A stretch of DNA of 64,000 nucleotides from Porodaedalea pini (Eukaryota > Basidiomycota > Agaricomycetes > Hymenochaetales > Hymenochaetaceae), in the NCBI GenBank assembly GCA_002794775.1, contig NBAY01000049.1, positions 186,001 through 250,000 of the forward strand, given 5' to 3'. The position numbers and the translations under genes are program-made. Below are positions 13,397 through 25,856 of this stretch, one piece after another (positions within the stretch are counted from its first letter, which is position 1; the number at the start of each line of letters is the position of its first letter). The notes below the pieces were generated by a model that was not told the origin of the DNA, did no database searches, and saw only the letters and a program-made list of their open reading frames with translations.

Positions 13397-16094
13397 TCAG
13401 GCATCGCCCTCGCTTTCGACAGACAGCTCCTGGATCAATGCCTCCAAACCAACCGAGCGCATGATCTAAAGCAATAAAGGAAAGGTCAGACGACACCTTA
13501 TTTTCATACCCCAAGCGAAACGGACCTCGCGCCTAAGCTCTGCGTCTTCCCTTCCCGCCTCAGACTTGAAGAGCTGATCGATCTCCTCAAGTGACACGCC
13601 CGCGGTCTCTGGTACATACATACGCGACCACAGGACCGCCCCAAAGCAAGCCAGGGAGAATATAGCAAATGTCCCACTGTATTTAGCTTCAGTGACGTAA
13701 AGCGAGCGAGATAACAAGAAATACTGACACAGCCGAGAAGGACAGGAAGGATGGCGTCACAAGTCCGATGATGACTTGAAGGCAGAGAAGATGTGTCATC
13801 GATTGTCTAGACAAGGAGAAAGTAACATATGCATACAGTTGTTCATCCAGACCGACGCAGTCGAGACGGCCGCGCCCCTACTCCTTATAGAGAGTGGAAG
13901 GACCTCGGATGGCAAGATCCACGCGATGGGTCCATAGCTCAGTCCATATGCTGCCGTAAACAGATAGACACATCTGCGGCAAAACAAGATAAGCAGGCTG
14001 ATAGTCAGAAACGACTGGATAAGTGGCGCACCCCACGGCCATCCATGCAGCAAAATGATGTGCAGTCCAGCTATACTGGTATTGGTACAACTTCGTTCTG
14101 TTAGCTGCCTGGTAATTTTGTCAAAAGAGTGGCTAATAAAATTACCAGCAGGGCAATGAAAAGGTGCGCTGTACCCATCAAAAAACCTCCCCCTTAAGTC
14201 CAGAGTGAGTTTGGCAAGACCAGAGCATGGAAAAGGCAGCTTACATTGAAGTAGCGGTTTCCTACCTATCGAACAGAGACGTTGTCAATTCCTAGAACAA
14301 GTATCTCTGACATCAGAAAGACTTACCGAGGCGGTCAATAAATAGTATCGTTGGAACGACAGCCAGGAACTGAATAATACCGACACCACCGCTTCCAATG
14401 AGCTCAGCAGTGTCGCCTTCAAGTCCAATGCGTTCCATTAAAAGGGGTCCGTAATATATGAGTGCATTAATCCCACTCCACTCTAAACGCAGGGATCAGC
14501 TAATCGCCAACAGTGGAAGTTGAGAGAGCCACCCACGCTGGAAGAACATCATCATTACGCCGACCATCACTCGATCGATATATCTGGGCGAAAAGAGACG
14601 CGTCCAGTTGTGCATCTCAGCAACGAGAGGACTCTTGTCAATAGCTGATGCCGCAGCTCGACTAATGAGCTCAGCTTCAACTTGCATCTCCAAAAACTCA
14701 ATCTACGTTGTATAGGTTAGCAATCGTACCCTAACTTATTATACGAGTATAGTCACCTACTCTTAATAACGGATCTGTCTGCTCCTCTTCGGGCGCACGG
14801 AGTCTCAGTCTGGCAAGCGCCCGAAGCGCCTCTTCATTCTTTCCCTGAATGATGAGAAGCCGCGGAGATGGCGGAAGGAAGAGACAGCCAAAAGCAAGAA
14901 TGAGTGCTGGAACAAGCTGAATAGCCAGCGGTAATCTCCAGGAGGTTGCACCGGACACTAATGCCGAAAGATTGAATGTAGGTATGGTACCACAAATATC
15001 TAGTGTACATACAATCACGCGAAAAGAATCCCGTCCAGAAACCGAGAACGACACCAAGGACGATGGCGAATTGCTCGAGGGCCATAAGGGAACCTCGCAC
15101 CTCCGGTGGGCTTATTTCCGCCAAGTAAAGCGGAGAAAGCATGCTGCCGATGGTGTCAGAATCGGGTTAGGCACAAACCAAAGATAAAAACGAACCTCAA
15201 GGAGCCAATGCCGAGTCCTCCTATGGCTCTTCCGACAATCAAATCGCGGAGATTATGAGCAGCACACTGGCAAATGCCGCCGATGCCAAAGACAACTGCA
15301 AAACTCGGTATTAGCTCGAAGTTGAAGGTTAATAGACAGAAAGCAAGAGATTCAGATAATGCGAGACGGTCGACCAAAGCCAACCACCTCGAAGGTAGCT
15401 GAGATAGGTTTCTGCAAAGTGGGGGCGCCCCACATAAAGCCAAATGCCTCAAACATCACGCAAAAAAGAAATTCTCTAAAACCAAAATGAGAAGACGTAC
15501 CACAGGCAGTGAGTATAGAATGCCTGCGTGGGTATCTATCCGCAAAGACACCCGCAAGTAGGGCGCCTATTAAAGCACCCATTTCGAGCATGGCGGCTAG
15601 AGGAGGAAGAAGTCATTCCCGGCCCCGTCCAGTTGGTTAGGGAGATGCTCACTCATAACGCCCTCTTGCCAATCGGACATCATAAATCTCAGCCTGAAAT
15701 TCTTCATTACCAACACGTTCGCGATAACGCCTTGGTCATAGCCAAATAACAGACCACCTATAGATGCCAACACCGCGCTTGCGAGCGTGTAGTGGTTGTG
15801 TCGTAAGCCCGCCACACCACCCGGACCATACGCATACGAATAGTTCTGCGCATGGGTATCGTGGACGATGAAAACGCCATTCGTAACATTCCGCGATGCT
15901 TCCCTTCTCCGAGTCGAAACACTGGTGTCTGTATCCGAAGGAAGGGCCACGTAGCCATCACGATGCGTCTTCTCATGAAGCGAATCAGAACCTCTGTATA
16001 AAATATATTGCAGATTTTTTTGAACGGACCATGAAAACGTATAAGGAAAAATTGAAAGCGTCGATTGAAAATCAACTGAGCAGTCAGGATGCAT
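13397..16094 (-). CDS. MFS sugar porter
   Basis: Proton-coupled sugar transporter of the major facilitator superfamily, sugar porter type, expected in the plasma membrane. The first transmembrane helix carries GGLLFGYDQGVIANVLVMK (near 15730). Helices 2-3 have GALIGALLAGVFADRYPRRH, the D-R-x-x-R-R signature. Helix 5 has YLAEISPPEVRGSLMALEQF, close to the PESPRxL/EIxPxxxRG pattern of the family, and the central loop has PPSPRLL. Helix 10 reads YGPIAWILPSEVLPLSIRSR (near 13930), and after helix 12 comes VPETAGVSLEEIDQLF (near 13600). The last small exon ends ESEGDA-stop at 13397-13399. There are more than ten introns. The start is uncertain: the first in-frame ATG is at 16094, but an acceptor-like TACAG near 15990 suggests that a different first exon may be used. 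The specific sugar cannot be told. Confidence 0.85.
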
Positions 16095-16924
16095 ATGTTA
16101 GAAGAAAGAATTGGTTGTTGTTGTGAAGGAAGGCGCGAAAGGCTCCAAGTTGTCAGTTTCCCACTACTAAACACGTGCATGAATCACCTGACCAAGTCGC
16201 GTGTCGTGTTTGCCTCAGATTCCCACGCCCCTTGCAACGCATAAAATTACTGTCTCCATTACAGCTGTTTCCGCAATCATATACACATGTGACAATCATG
16301 TAATCTCTTACTAGTACTCCTCGCGCTGTCGGAGACTCAGCTGGTGTTCCTTTCTGCCTCTCATACACCTGTGCTTCGCTGCTCTGAGATTCATGATTAC
16401 TCACGCACGATGTAAATAAAATCCCACGTCATCCGTGAACGCTTGGTAACGTAACCCGCGACGTCACGGTGTTGGCTCAGGAGAGAAGCCTCCAACTCAC
16501 GCATTCTTTCGAGTTCTTTGGGGCATTCTTTTATCCAGCAATCAGTACTAGTTATCATCTGCCGTCCACTCTCTTCCACAGTCTCAAAAATAGCCACTAG
16601 TACTGAATAGCGGATGCCCGGCAATGACCCACTCCGTAGACTGTTTTGTATCCTCTCTACATTTCTAGATTTTGAGAATCCCGCTCTCGCTGACAAACAG
16701 TTCACTGGCACCCATGACTCCTCGTATTCTTCTTGACTCCAAACCTATTTCGATGCACGGACCGTACTCCTTTAAATAAGAGACTTCGCTGAGACCGAGA
16801 TGATCACTGAGCGTCTCCCATAGGGCCTTCAGACGCTTGAAACCGTACTGATTTCAGTAAATTCTGGGCCATTTTAATAACTGGCATAATAACTGGCGTG
16901 ACTGTAACGAGCACACTGTGTTTC
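16095..16924. other. Divergent upstream region, one possible exon
   Basis: This region is shared upstream DNA of the sugar porter (-) and the dioxygenase (+). On the - strand, 16397 to about 16735 is open and has a protein-like composition (SWVPVNCLSARAGF, later RMRELEASLLSQHRD). It has no ATG and no recognised family. It may be a relic exon or chance. Confidence 0.3.
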
Positions 16925-18287
16925 ATGGGCGGACAACTCAATACATCTGCTTCGGAACCTGTTCAGATAGGCTCCTTGACATGCAGGCCTCTCCATCCTA
17001 CATTCGGTGCTGAGTGAGCATGCAAATTACTCATGTTCAGTGTTTTCGCACTTATAGAGCTTCTCACAGGATTGACGGAGTTGACTTCTCCAAGCCAGTT
17101 TCGGATGCACAGATCAAGGATATCACTGAAGCGCAGAACAGGTACTTAAAAGAGTCCATATGCTGTAAACATGGGTCACTAAACGACTACTTAGATTCGG
17201 GGTGACAGTCTATCGAAATACTGAACTGACTGATGAAACGCACATCGCGTTCAGCAGGCAACTCGGTGAACTCTTAATACTTCCCAAGGTTACAGGCCTG
17301 ATAGTACCCGGTCGCTTCGGTTACCCGGAGCTGTTCGATGTTGGCAACACTAACGATGATGGGACCGTAATCCAGAAAAATAGTCGCCGGTGGTGGTACA
17401 ACAAAGGTCAGATAAAGTCAACAAGTATTCACATGATAAACGGGTTCATGACGTTTAACTTAGGAAACACGTTATGGCATACTGACTTGTCCTTCACTCA
17501 GCATCGCGTCAAGTATTCACTTCTCCTTGCCCACAGTATTCCTAAGGAAGGAGGTGATACTGGCTTTGCCGATGTGCGTCGTGCGTATCGGGACCTCCCG
17601 GAGGGGCGCAAATTGAAGCTTCGCGGACTGGTCTGCAAGCACGAGTGAGTGCTGATGCTTTGAAAGTACTTATCAACGCCAGACATTCTGATCGTCGATG
17701 CCTTCTTATATTCTAGTATCTGGCACTCTCGTCAAGTCGCTGCGCCGGAACAGTTCAAGAACATTACCGACGAAGAAAGGAGTGACAGGCAGCCGGCTTA
17801 CCACAAGCTCGTCCAGATAGCCCCAGACGGCGAAGAGGCAGGTTACTTTCGATAGAATGATTTCAAATGCTCAAGGCTATTAGACGCTTTACATCGCTTC
17901 TCACGCTGCTGAGATCGTTGGAATGCCGAAGGACGAGGGCTTGAAGCTCATAACGGAGCTCCTAGCTCACTGCACGCAGCCTCAGTACACTATGGTTGTG
18001 AAGTGGTACCAGCCTGGTGATCTCGTGAGTCTGTCAACAACTTAGCTTCTCGCATCAGCGCTGGACTGATTCATTTTCTCGAACGTAGGTCTTCTGGGGT
18101 GAGGACTTATTCATACCCCACACTCTGCTGGTTCTGACTGTATCGCCTCCTAGATAATCGTTGCACGATGCATCGCGCCACACCGTTCAGCGACCAGATG
18201 GAAGTTCGTGACATGCGCCGCACGACGGTCCTCGATGACGGTCCGGATAAGGATGGCGTTCCCGATGCTGCTAATTTGAAGGCTTGA
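16925..18287 (+). CDS. TfdA/TauD-type Fe(II)/2-oxoglutarate dioxygenase
   Basis: Non-heme iron oxygenase of the TauD/TfdA family, which hydroxylates sulfonates, aryloxy acids or related small acids using 2-oxoglutarate. I chose the ATG at 16925 because it gives MGGQLNTSASEP ... RPLHPTFGAE, which splices in phase over a 45-base intron to ASHRIDGVDFSKPVSD. LHPTFGAE-GVDFSKP is the classic family N-terminus. The iron ligands are visible: H and D in NTLWHTDLSF (near 17480) and the distal H in TMHRATPF (near 18170). The 2-oxoglutarate-binding Arg is expected a few residues on in EVRDMRRTTV. The stop is at 18285-18287. There are about six introns. The protein is about 380 residues, a normal length, and intact. 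The substrate is not predictable from sequence alone. Confidence 0.88.
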
Positions 18288-19243
18288 GTCTAAGGAGGTC
18301 TACAGTATGGCGACTGTTATGCTTGGTAAGAATCTGGTGGCTTCTAAACGCGAACGCGACCATATGTTGGAATAAAATGTACATGTACTCCGAGTCCGGC
18401 TCACGCGATTGTTTCTCGAATTCTAACTTCTATTTATGTGAGAAAGGTATTCAAAGACTGCTGTCCTGAGTTTTGTCGCCTTAGCCGGTCGACTCGTTCT
18501 TGTGCCAACTTTCAATCTCAGATGGCAGCAAGCTCTGAAAAATAAATTAGTGTAGAGTCGGTTGTGAAGGAGAGGTGCATTAAGGTCACTCCATCGTCTG
18601 ACGCCATCTATCTGATTTGTCGATTCTCTATCTGGTAATACTGTGTGTGACTACCTACCACTTTCAAGAGGCAGAGGACCAGAGCACAATTCATACGTAA
18701 GCCACTTCTGAGGGATTTGTACCGTACACTCCTACCAAGCCTATTAGTATTAACATCTTGCGAGTGCTTGAACCTGTTCGGTACAAAAAATAAGCCCATG
18801 TTAGCCATGAATTAACTCCATGAATAGCCTTTGGTGGCATTTTGAAGTGAGTTTTATGACATAAAGTAGCATTTATAGGCTAATTCATGGAGGCCTTCTT
18901 TTTTTTTGTACCGAACTGGGCCTTAGAACATTAATATTGATATTCACTGCCATACTATATACAAAAGGTCTTTCCTCTGGTTTCCACAACACTAGTACTA
19001 GTTTACATGTGTCCCTCTCGCTCAGCAGACCAGCTAATAAATAAAATAGTTTTTCTCCCTTTCTCGATGAACAGCCGGCTCTCTATGACTCTATGACCCC
19101 CAAATGGAAAGTCTGTCCATAAGCGGTGCTGAGCATGCCGATCGGCATTAGCTTTTGAGGCTGTACCGGCGCTCATTTCTTGTCTATAGCCTTGGCGTCG
19201 TCCTCAGCTATCTGATCATCGACCAGCACAACACACGCAGAAC
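18288..19243. other. Intergenic region with a small inverted-repeat element
   Basis: Non-coding DNA between the dioxygenase and the penta-EF-hand gene. It contains the inverted-repeat element listed at 18774-18918. The last 200 bases are presumably the promoter of the EF-hand gene. Confidence 0.5.
18774..18918. mobile_element. MITE-like inverted-repeat element
   Basis: About 145 bases bounded by inverted copies of GTTCGGTACAAAAAA. The left copy reads CTGTTCGGTACAAAAAATAAG and the right copy, reversed, reads CAGTTCGGTACAAAAAAAAA. Inside are further inverted matches: CCATGAATTA and CCATGAATAGCCT on the left against TAATTCATGG and AGGC-TAATTCATGG on the right. The whole unit could fold into one long hairpin. 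It has no coding capacity. A non-autonomous DNA transposon is the simplest reading. I do not see a clear target-site duplication. Confidence 0.55.
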
Positions 19244-20375
19244 ATGTCCTACGTGAGTAGCAGCGAGGGCGGTCTGCTTTCACCATTATCGGTCCTTGAC
19301 TTTGAACCTTGCAGTACAATGCCGGTTACAGAGACGCGCCTCCCGCTGGCGGTGGACACTACGCGCCCCCTCCTGGCGCTCCCGGAGGCTACGGAGGTGG
19401 AGGAGGAGGTTATGGGCCACCTGGTGGTGGACCTGGAGGTTTCTCCACTGGACCTCCTAAAGGACCGCCGCCCGGCGCTGACCCTCAGTATGCCGCATGT
19501 CTGTCCTGCTGCCTATATGCGCTCTATTGACAAGATCACTCGTCAACACAAAGGCTCTGGCAGTGGTTTTCGTCTGTCGATGCTGACGGAAGTGGAGCGA
19601 TCTCGGCTTCGGAGCTCCAGCAATGCTTGATCAACGGCGATTGGACGCGTGAGTGCAATTTGAGGTGTATGCTGCAAGTTCGTCCTAATGCGATTTCTTT
19701 ACGATAACCAGCTTTCGACCTTGATACCGTCAAACTACTGATGACCATATTTGTGCGCATAGCCTTTTAAGGTGTTTCTATTGGTTTTGTTGACTTCACC
19801 TAAAGGATACCGATCGGAGTGGTACAATCGGTTTCAACGAGGTGAGTTCACCGATCGTGCACTACAAATTCGAGATAGCTGGTTGATGCTCGATCTTAGT
19901 TTTCTGGTCTCTGGAAGTACATCAAGGACTGGCAAGGCGTCTTCCGTCACTTCGATAGGGACCGCTCTGGATCCATCGACGGCCAAGAGCTCGACAACGC
20001 TCTGAGGCAATTCGGGTCAGTATCTTTGATCACCTGCGCCAAATTCACTCCTAACAATTCCTCCTTTAGATACAATCTCTCACCGCAGCTCATGCACCTC
20101 CTCCTCGCAAAATACGGTTAGTTCGATATGCTCCTCATTCGGTTATTCTCTTCGCTCATGAGCACTACCCTTCGAGGGTAGATGTTACAGCTTCCGAGCC
20201 GACGACTCGCCGCGGACCGGGACCCCCGCCTGGGATTACCTTTGACCGCTTCGTGCGCGCCTGCGTCGTGATCAAGCAGCTCACGGAGTCCTTCCGCCGC
20301 CTTGACACGCAAGGCAGCGGCTGGATCCAGCTCAACTATGACTCGTTCATGCACACGGTCCTTTCTGCACCTTGA
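19244..20375 (+). CDS. Penta-EF-hand calcium-binding protein
   Basis: Penta-EF-hand protein of the ALG-2/peflin/sorcin group, a cytosolic calcium sensor that binds membranes or partner proteins when loaded with Ca2+. Exon 1 is just MSY. Exon 2 gives a Gly/Pro/Tyr-rich N-terminus (NAGYRDAPPAGGGHYAPPPG and so on), typical of the family. EF1 is DADGSGAISASELQQCL (near 19580), and EF2 DTDRSGTIGFNEF is split by introns near 19810-19890. EF3 is DRDRSGSIDGQELDNAL (near 19970). A degenerate EF4 includes GITFDRFVRACVVIKQLTE, and the dimerisation hand EF5 is DTQGSGWIQLNYDSF. EF1-EF3 keep the acidic loop ligands. The stop is at 20373-20375. It is intact and conserved. Confidence 0.88.
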
Positions 20376-22118
20376 TTATAACGTCTCTCTCCAGGTTAGA
20401 GAACTTTATCAGGAGGCGGATCCGTCTTTTGAATGCGCGAATATTGTGTACGGATTTTCCGCGGCGTAGCGAATGTAAATTCTAAACTTGTACTCATCGA
20501 AAAGCCTGTCTTTCCTATTCGTAACGAGAATGTTTTCCCATCGATGTATATGCAACGCGATCTGCCAAATATCTATAGCCCTAAACGGCAAACCCGACTC
20601 GCTGTCGTACACATGAACATTTTCTCAATGATCAAAAGATGCATAAGATCGGTAGGCGAAGCCAGGAAATTGCGAGTATGCCACAAAGCAGAACTGATAC
20701 TTTTATCCTAGTAGACTAGTGCCTCAGAAAACAATCGCCATTTCATCCCGTTACGGACAGGAACCTGACAGAATTCTTGAATTGTTTCATAACAGCAGAT
20801 CCGGGCATAAATAAATCCAGCACACCCGCAGCTTACACGCCAACCCTCCAATAAGGACCTTCTCCTATCTCTCGAGAAACAGTCCGGCCATCCCCCACAG
20901 GAGTACACGAGACGTGCTTACAATGTGTTTCCTCATCTTCTTGGACACAGCGCATGTGCTCAATGCCGCCACCGGGAGGGGAGAGTTCCCGAAGTGATAG
21001 CGGAACTCGCGAAGGCCGAAGACGCGGGAGAAGCGTGTTTGCGAAACCAGAACCCGTCGCCCGGCATCAGAAGAAGCAGAGCCTGTCAAGAGGGCAGACG
21101 AGGGACTGAAGGTTTTAGCAGGGACCCGTTGTGAGTAGTTTGTATCGTGTTGACTGCGGCTCTCAGATCAAATTTGAAAAACGCTGGGAACTGACATTCA
21201 TTCGACCCCTAGCATGTGCATCCTGAAACACAGAGGTAGTTGGGCTAGAGCACATCGTACCACCGCCTGGAGATGAAGTTGTTAGCGCCAGAGAAAAATA
21301 CAGATAAACAAAAAGTGGGCACGCTGTTCGCACACACAGAGATTGTTTCCGAAGCAAGTCTAGTCGACTCAGACATCACGGTGGGCGTGGTGCCTGGTTT
21401 ACGCAGTGTTAGTGACAGTAACTGAGGACGAAGACGCTTCGATAATTGAAGCAGACAAAGAAGCTGCCCACCCATGTTGACCTTCTACAGGATCAAATAT
21501 ACATATATGACTCGTCCAGGGTGTAGAAGAAGACAAGGAATTTTTTTCCTGCATTGCCGAGCTGAAGAGCAGAGGTTCTTGAACCCATAAGCAATGGATT
21601 TCACTATCAAAAATCTTCATAATTGACCAAAGGCAAAGCAATTAGCCACATTCTGTAAGCATCTAAAAGATAAATGTTTCCTTTGTACTCTTAGGTGGAA
21701 GCTCCACGATAGCGTGTGGTTGAGACAGAGATGTCTTCAGAAATAAAATGAATGAGAGCTACCATTTTGAGGCTCCCAGTTTTCAAGACCCATGGCAGCA
21801 TATCCAAGTCTGAGTAGTATCTTTTAGAAATTGGGTTATCAGATATCAATCGGTAAACCAAGACCAAAAGCAGAGGCCCTTTAAATGCTAGTCCATATTT
21901 TTACATACCAAGAAAAGAGCGTTGCCTTGAAATCTCTAGGTGAGCCTACCATATTGTCTCAGATTATTAATATTCTGTATGACTATGAGAGCTTGTTATG
22001 TAGTTGTAAATGCGGGACGCGAAGAGAGCGCCCGCGGAGCTAAATTTCGATGCACGTGATTGAGTGTTTTGATGCTTCGTGCAGTGCCACGGTGTTTCAG
22101 GCTCCCGCATCGTCCATC
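20376..22118. other. Intergenic region, no supported gene
   Basis: About 1.7 kb without a coding sequence that I can support. A stretch near 20740 (CCCGTTACGGACAGGAACCTGACAG) resembles sequence near 28968, which suggests a dispersed repeat. Confidence 0.45.
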
Positions 22119-25100
22119 ATGAGTACTGGTGCACTCCCCTCCGAAAACTCGGGTTTGAAGCGTACATCCAAGGAACAACCTGGAGATGCCCCTCCCTCAA
22201 AGAGATCCGTATACGATCAAGTCAGGGAAGAACTCAATGCATGCAGGCCTGCCTACGAGTTCTCATACAGGGCATATCTGGACAGCCTGTCTCCGAGAGC
22301 CTTTTTCCAGCCGTGCCTCATGATATGCTTCAACGAAATACTTGGACATTGTGGGCGGCTGTTCGGCGTCGAGTACCACAAGTCACAATCTCTTGGCGAT
22401 CGCTTGAGTTCCCTGGACACTGAGGCGTTCAACGACCTCGCTGAAAACATTTTAAAGATCCATTCCTCCGACTTGGACTCGGTGAAGGAGAATTTGAAAG
22501 CGCTGCATGACGATTGGCTCGGTTTGTCATCGTCAAGTCCTTGGCTACATTCTGCACGCTGATCTTGGAATGCTGTTTCAGTCGTCCGCACCAGGACAAG
22601 GACGGCAGATAAAGCAGTCGATATAAGGGAATCATTTCAGGGTAGATAACTTTGTTCTTGATCTCCGTAGAAGCGTGCATCTCATCCTTCCAACTATTTT
22701 CTACTCTTCTCCGACACAGCGACTTTGGGCTCCTGGGATGCCGACTTCGTTGGGAATGCCCACCTAGAACTCCTAAACTACATGCGATACTGGTGCAATG
22801 TGCTTAAATCTCCAATAATTCTGAAACAGCAGAACAGATTTGGCTACATGTTCAAGCACATAAACCTGCACGTTGGCTACGCAAATTACACGACGGTCCT
22901 TCAGTCGTCTGGTATGGGCAAATCTAGAATGGTCGATGAACTCGGGAAGACGGTCTTCTCCATACCAATGTGCCTGCGCGAGGAAAGAACAGGTACGCGT
23001 ACCTTATTCAACCTACACGGGCCTCGTTACTTAAAATTTTCAGGTTTTCCACCGCCTGATGTCAATGTTCGGGACTTCTTGACGTACAAATGTGAGGAGG
23101 AAGTTGCCAACAAACGCTCCATTGCATTCTTGGGCGTTCTGTTTGAAGAAACCCGAGAGTGGATTGAAAAGAAGAGGCGCGATGATAAGGGCAGCATTTC
23201 ATACTCTGCTCTGGCCAGATCTTTCCGTAAAGTTATGACGGATGGACAGAAGCCAGTCAGCCACAACGACTTCAGGACGAAGTTCTACAACGATGTATGT
23301 GTGAAGGCTAGCAAGGTAAGTCGTCCGCCTGTTGACAACACGAGCAAGATGTGCTTATCGTCTCCGCTCCTTTCCTATCAAAGTATGCAATTGCACTGGC
23401 ACAAAGCGAGACCCCTAGTACGTTGATGTGCGGCTTCATACGGGCTAGTTCTAATGCGCTCCATAGATTCCCTTCGATTTCCATTGGATGGAGAAGCAAA
23501 TGGGAAGTCAGGCGAAACACGTACGCACAAATCTGCCAGTTCGGCATGCAAATGCTTACTCACATTCTGTCGCAATCAAGGATAAGGCAAATGCTCTTGT
23601 TAATGCCCTGCACAATTCGACAGCTGTACCAGAGGATAACCCGATTGTCGTTCTTGCCTTTGACGAAGCTGACGTACTGAATCAGAACGTCGGCGCTGAT
23701 GGCCGCCAACGAGCGGAAAGGACCTATGCATGTTTCTCCTGTCTGCGACGAGCCCTGCTACAAACTGAAGAGAACAGTATATTTTCCCTGTTTTTATCAA
23801 CCACAGGCCGTGCATTTCAATTCAAGGACAAATCAAACTGGCTGGAGGAGAGCAAACTAAGTCTCATACCGCCGTACACTGATATCGGATACGATCAGCT
23901 TGCCTTGCCAGTCGGAGATGACGAGAAGACATTAATGGACGTCACAAAGATCGAGTATCAAGTCAGGTTGGGTCGCCCGTTGTGTGTTTCTGCCTTATCA
24001 TTTTCCTGCTGTGTGTATTAATGAAATGCATCGTGTCTATCTCTAGGTTCGGAACACGGTTTCAAAATGGCAATATCAGCGTCCGAGAAGGCATCATTGG
24101 TTTCGCTATAGAGAAATTGATAAGACAGGCAAATGCCAATTCAACCAGCCTGAACAGGTCAGGAAAGCTAGCTTGTCTTGCGACCCGCCTGGCTCTGGAT
24201 TTCTATCCATACAGAGCGAGTAGTGTAGAAGAGGAATTCAGGCAGGTCGAACAGCACATGCGTGTCTGCATACAGGTCGGCGACGGCTTCGAAAGCATTA
24301 GGAGTGTTGCCCCATGCGAACCCATCCTTGCAGAAGCAGCGCGACACATTATGAATTTGACCGATTTCAATCCTGCACAGACTCTACGCGAAGAATTTCG
24401 TCGACCAGACATTGAAGGTGGAGCGCGGAGTGAAACGGTTATGGAGCTCCTGCTGCTGAAGGCTGCGGACAAGGTTGTAGACACAAGGGGTACGCTGCAC
24501 ATACCAGTCGTCGATTTCTTCCAAGAACTGTTTACACCCCCACGATTCACTGGGAAAGCCTCAAAACCACATCCAGTTCTGAGGGCTATGCCGTCTACCG
24601 TTCACGAAAAGAATGAGGAGGGCGGAGAGATACCATTCGGCGAGAAATTCACGGGATGGGAGATGTATCTCAATCAATTCGTGAAGGTCAAGTCCTCCAA
24701 GTGCATCACCCAGGAATTTCTTTGGCTCTATCAACTACGTGGCATAGGGATCATTTGCGAAAATAACCAGGAGGGTGTTCTTATTGTTGTCCCAATGGTC
24801 AATCCGTCGAAAAAGCTAGGACGCAAGACTGTCTCTGCCGTCATGATACAGGTGAAGAACGATGATCAGATAACTGAACCACGACCCTATCTCTTCGAAG
24901 CAATGGATCCTTTCATGCTGGGTATATTCAATGACAGGTCGCAGGAAGCACTAGAAGGTCCACTGCCGGTTATCCGGCTTGTTACATCGCTTGCGGGGCC
25001 TGCAACTGGGCTACACGTTTTTGCTTGGGATGACGAGTATGACTCTAAAGGAAAGTCTAAAGCAGGGTCAAGCAAGCCTGCTTTATCTTGGAACTACACA

Positions 25101-25397
25101 GCATATGATTTTCACATCTCAGGGATAGGCAAACATATTTACAAGCCGATGCAGGAGGAGGGGCTTATAACGTGGTCTTCATTGCTGGATCCTTCGGGAG
25201 AGTGGAACGGTTTGTTTCAGAATTTGTCTCCAGCAGCGCAGGCCATTCGAAGGAGTCAACTCCCTTTGGCGGATGCGGACGAAGCGCACTTGAAACGGTG
25301 GAGTGACATGTCAGATTCTTCAGAGCAGAGGGAAGAGGAAGAGACAGGGGAGATAGTGGGTATGGATGCGGTGGATAAGGAGGAAGGACAAGCTTAA
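22119..25397 (+). CDS. Crinkler/RHS-type P-loop NTPase with putative restriction-fold C-terminus
   Basis: Large protein of a family expanded in mushrooms. Seen in sequence: an N-terminal polar stretch with PPSKRSV, then an alpha-helical region. Next is a P-loop, SSGMGKSRMVDELGK (near 22910), followed by IPMCLREERTG-FPPPDVNVRDFL, and a Walker B, VVLAFDEADVL (near 23650). A sensor-like FSLFLSTTGRAF follows near 23790. Further on is YQLRGIGIICENN followed by VSAVMIQVKNDD (near 24840), which fits the last strand of a PD-(D/E)xK nuclease with Q in place of D/E. The acidic tail ends DKEEGQA. Known for the class: Crinkler/RHS effectors join such an NTPase to a nuclease domain. The assignment of this protein is my inference, and no ubiquitin-like header is visible. 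Introns lie near 22520-22720, 22990-23040, 23310-23490 and 23970-24045. Confidence 0.68.
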
Positions 25398-25856
25398 GGG
25401 CCTTCGAATAAGAGTAAAGCTTAGTTTAATTCCTTTTTATGAGCTGTATACAAGTAATAGAATCAAATGGTTCGAATCTGCACTGTGTACACTACCCCAA
25501 TCGTCTCGATTACTGCTCGCGATGGGTATCAAAAGGACGGCGTTATTATATGGCATATGTTGCATGATGCACATTCACCTTTTACCTTAGGGCTCCCCTC
25601 CCTTCCCTGCTATTCTGTGTTCTTGCGTCTTACTGTATCAAGTGTTTGTTTGCGTTTCTTTCCGCTTACCCTGTTTGTTTTCTGATGCAAGCGATAACTT
25701 TACTGTTCTGCTGTGATTTATTCTCATTTCCCAATGACTCAATTTAGATTCTGAACTCAAGCCGGGAAAACAACATTGGAGTGGGGATGGTCTGCGCAAG
25801 CGCGTCGTGCATTAGAGGCATGCCTAAAACACACAAGGAACGAGCAGAATAAATGG
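25398..25856. other. Convergent intergenic region
   Basis: 3' regions of the NTPase gene (+) and TIM50 (-). I see no gene. Confidence 0.6.

Noticed and set aside
16397..16735. Protein-like open frame on -
   Set aside because: No ATG, no family and no partner exons found; kept only as a note in the intergenic entry.
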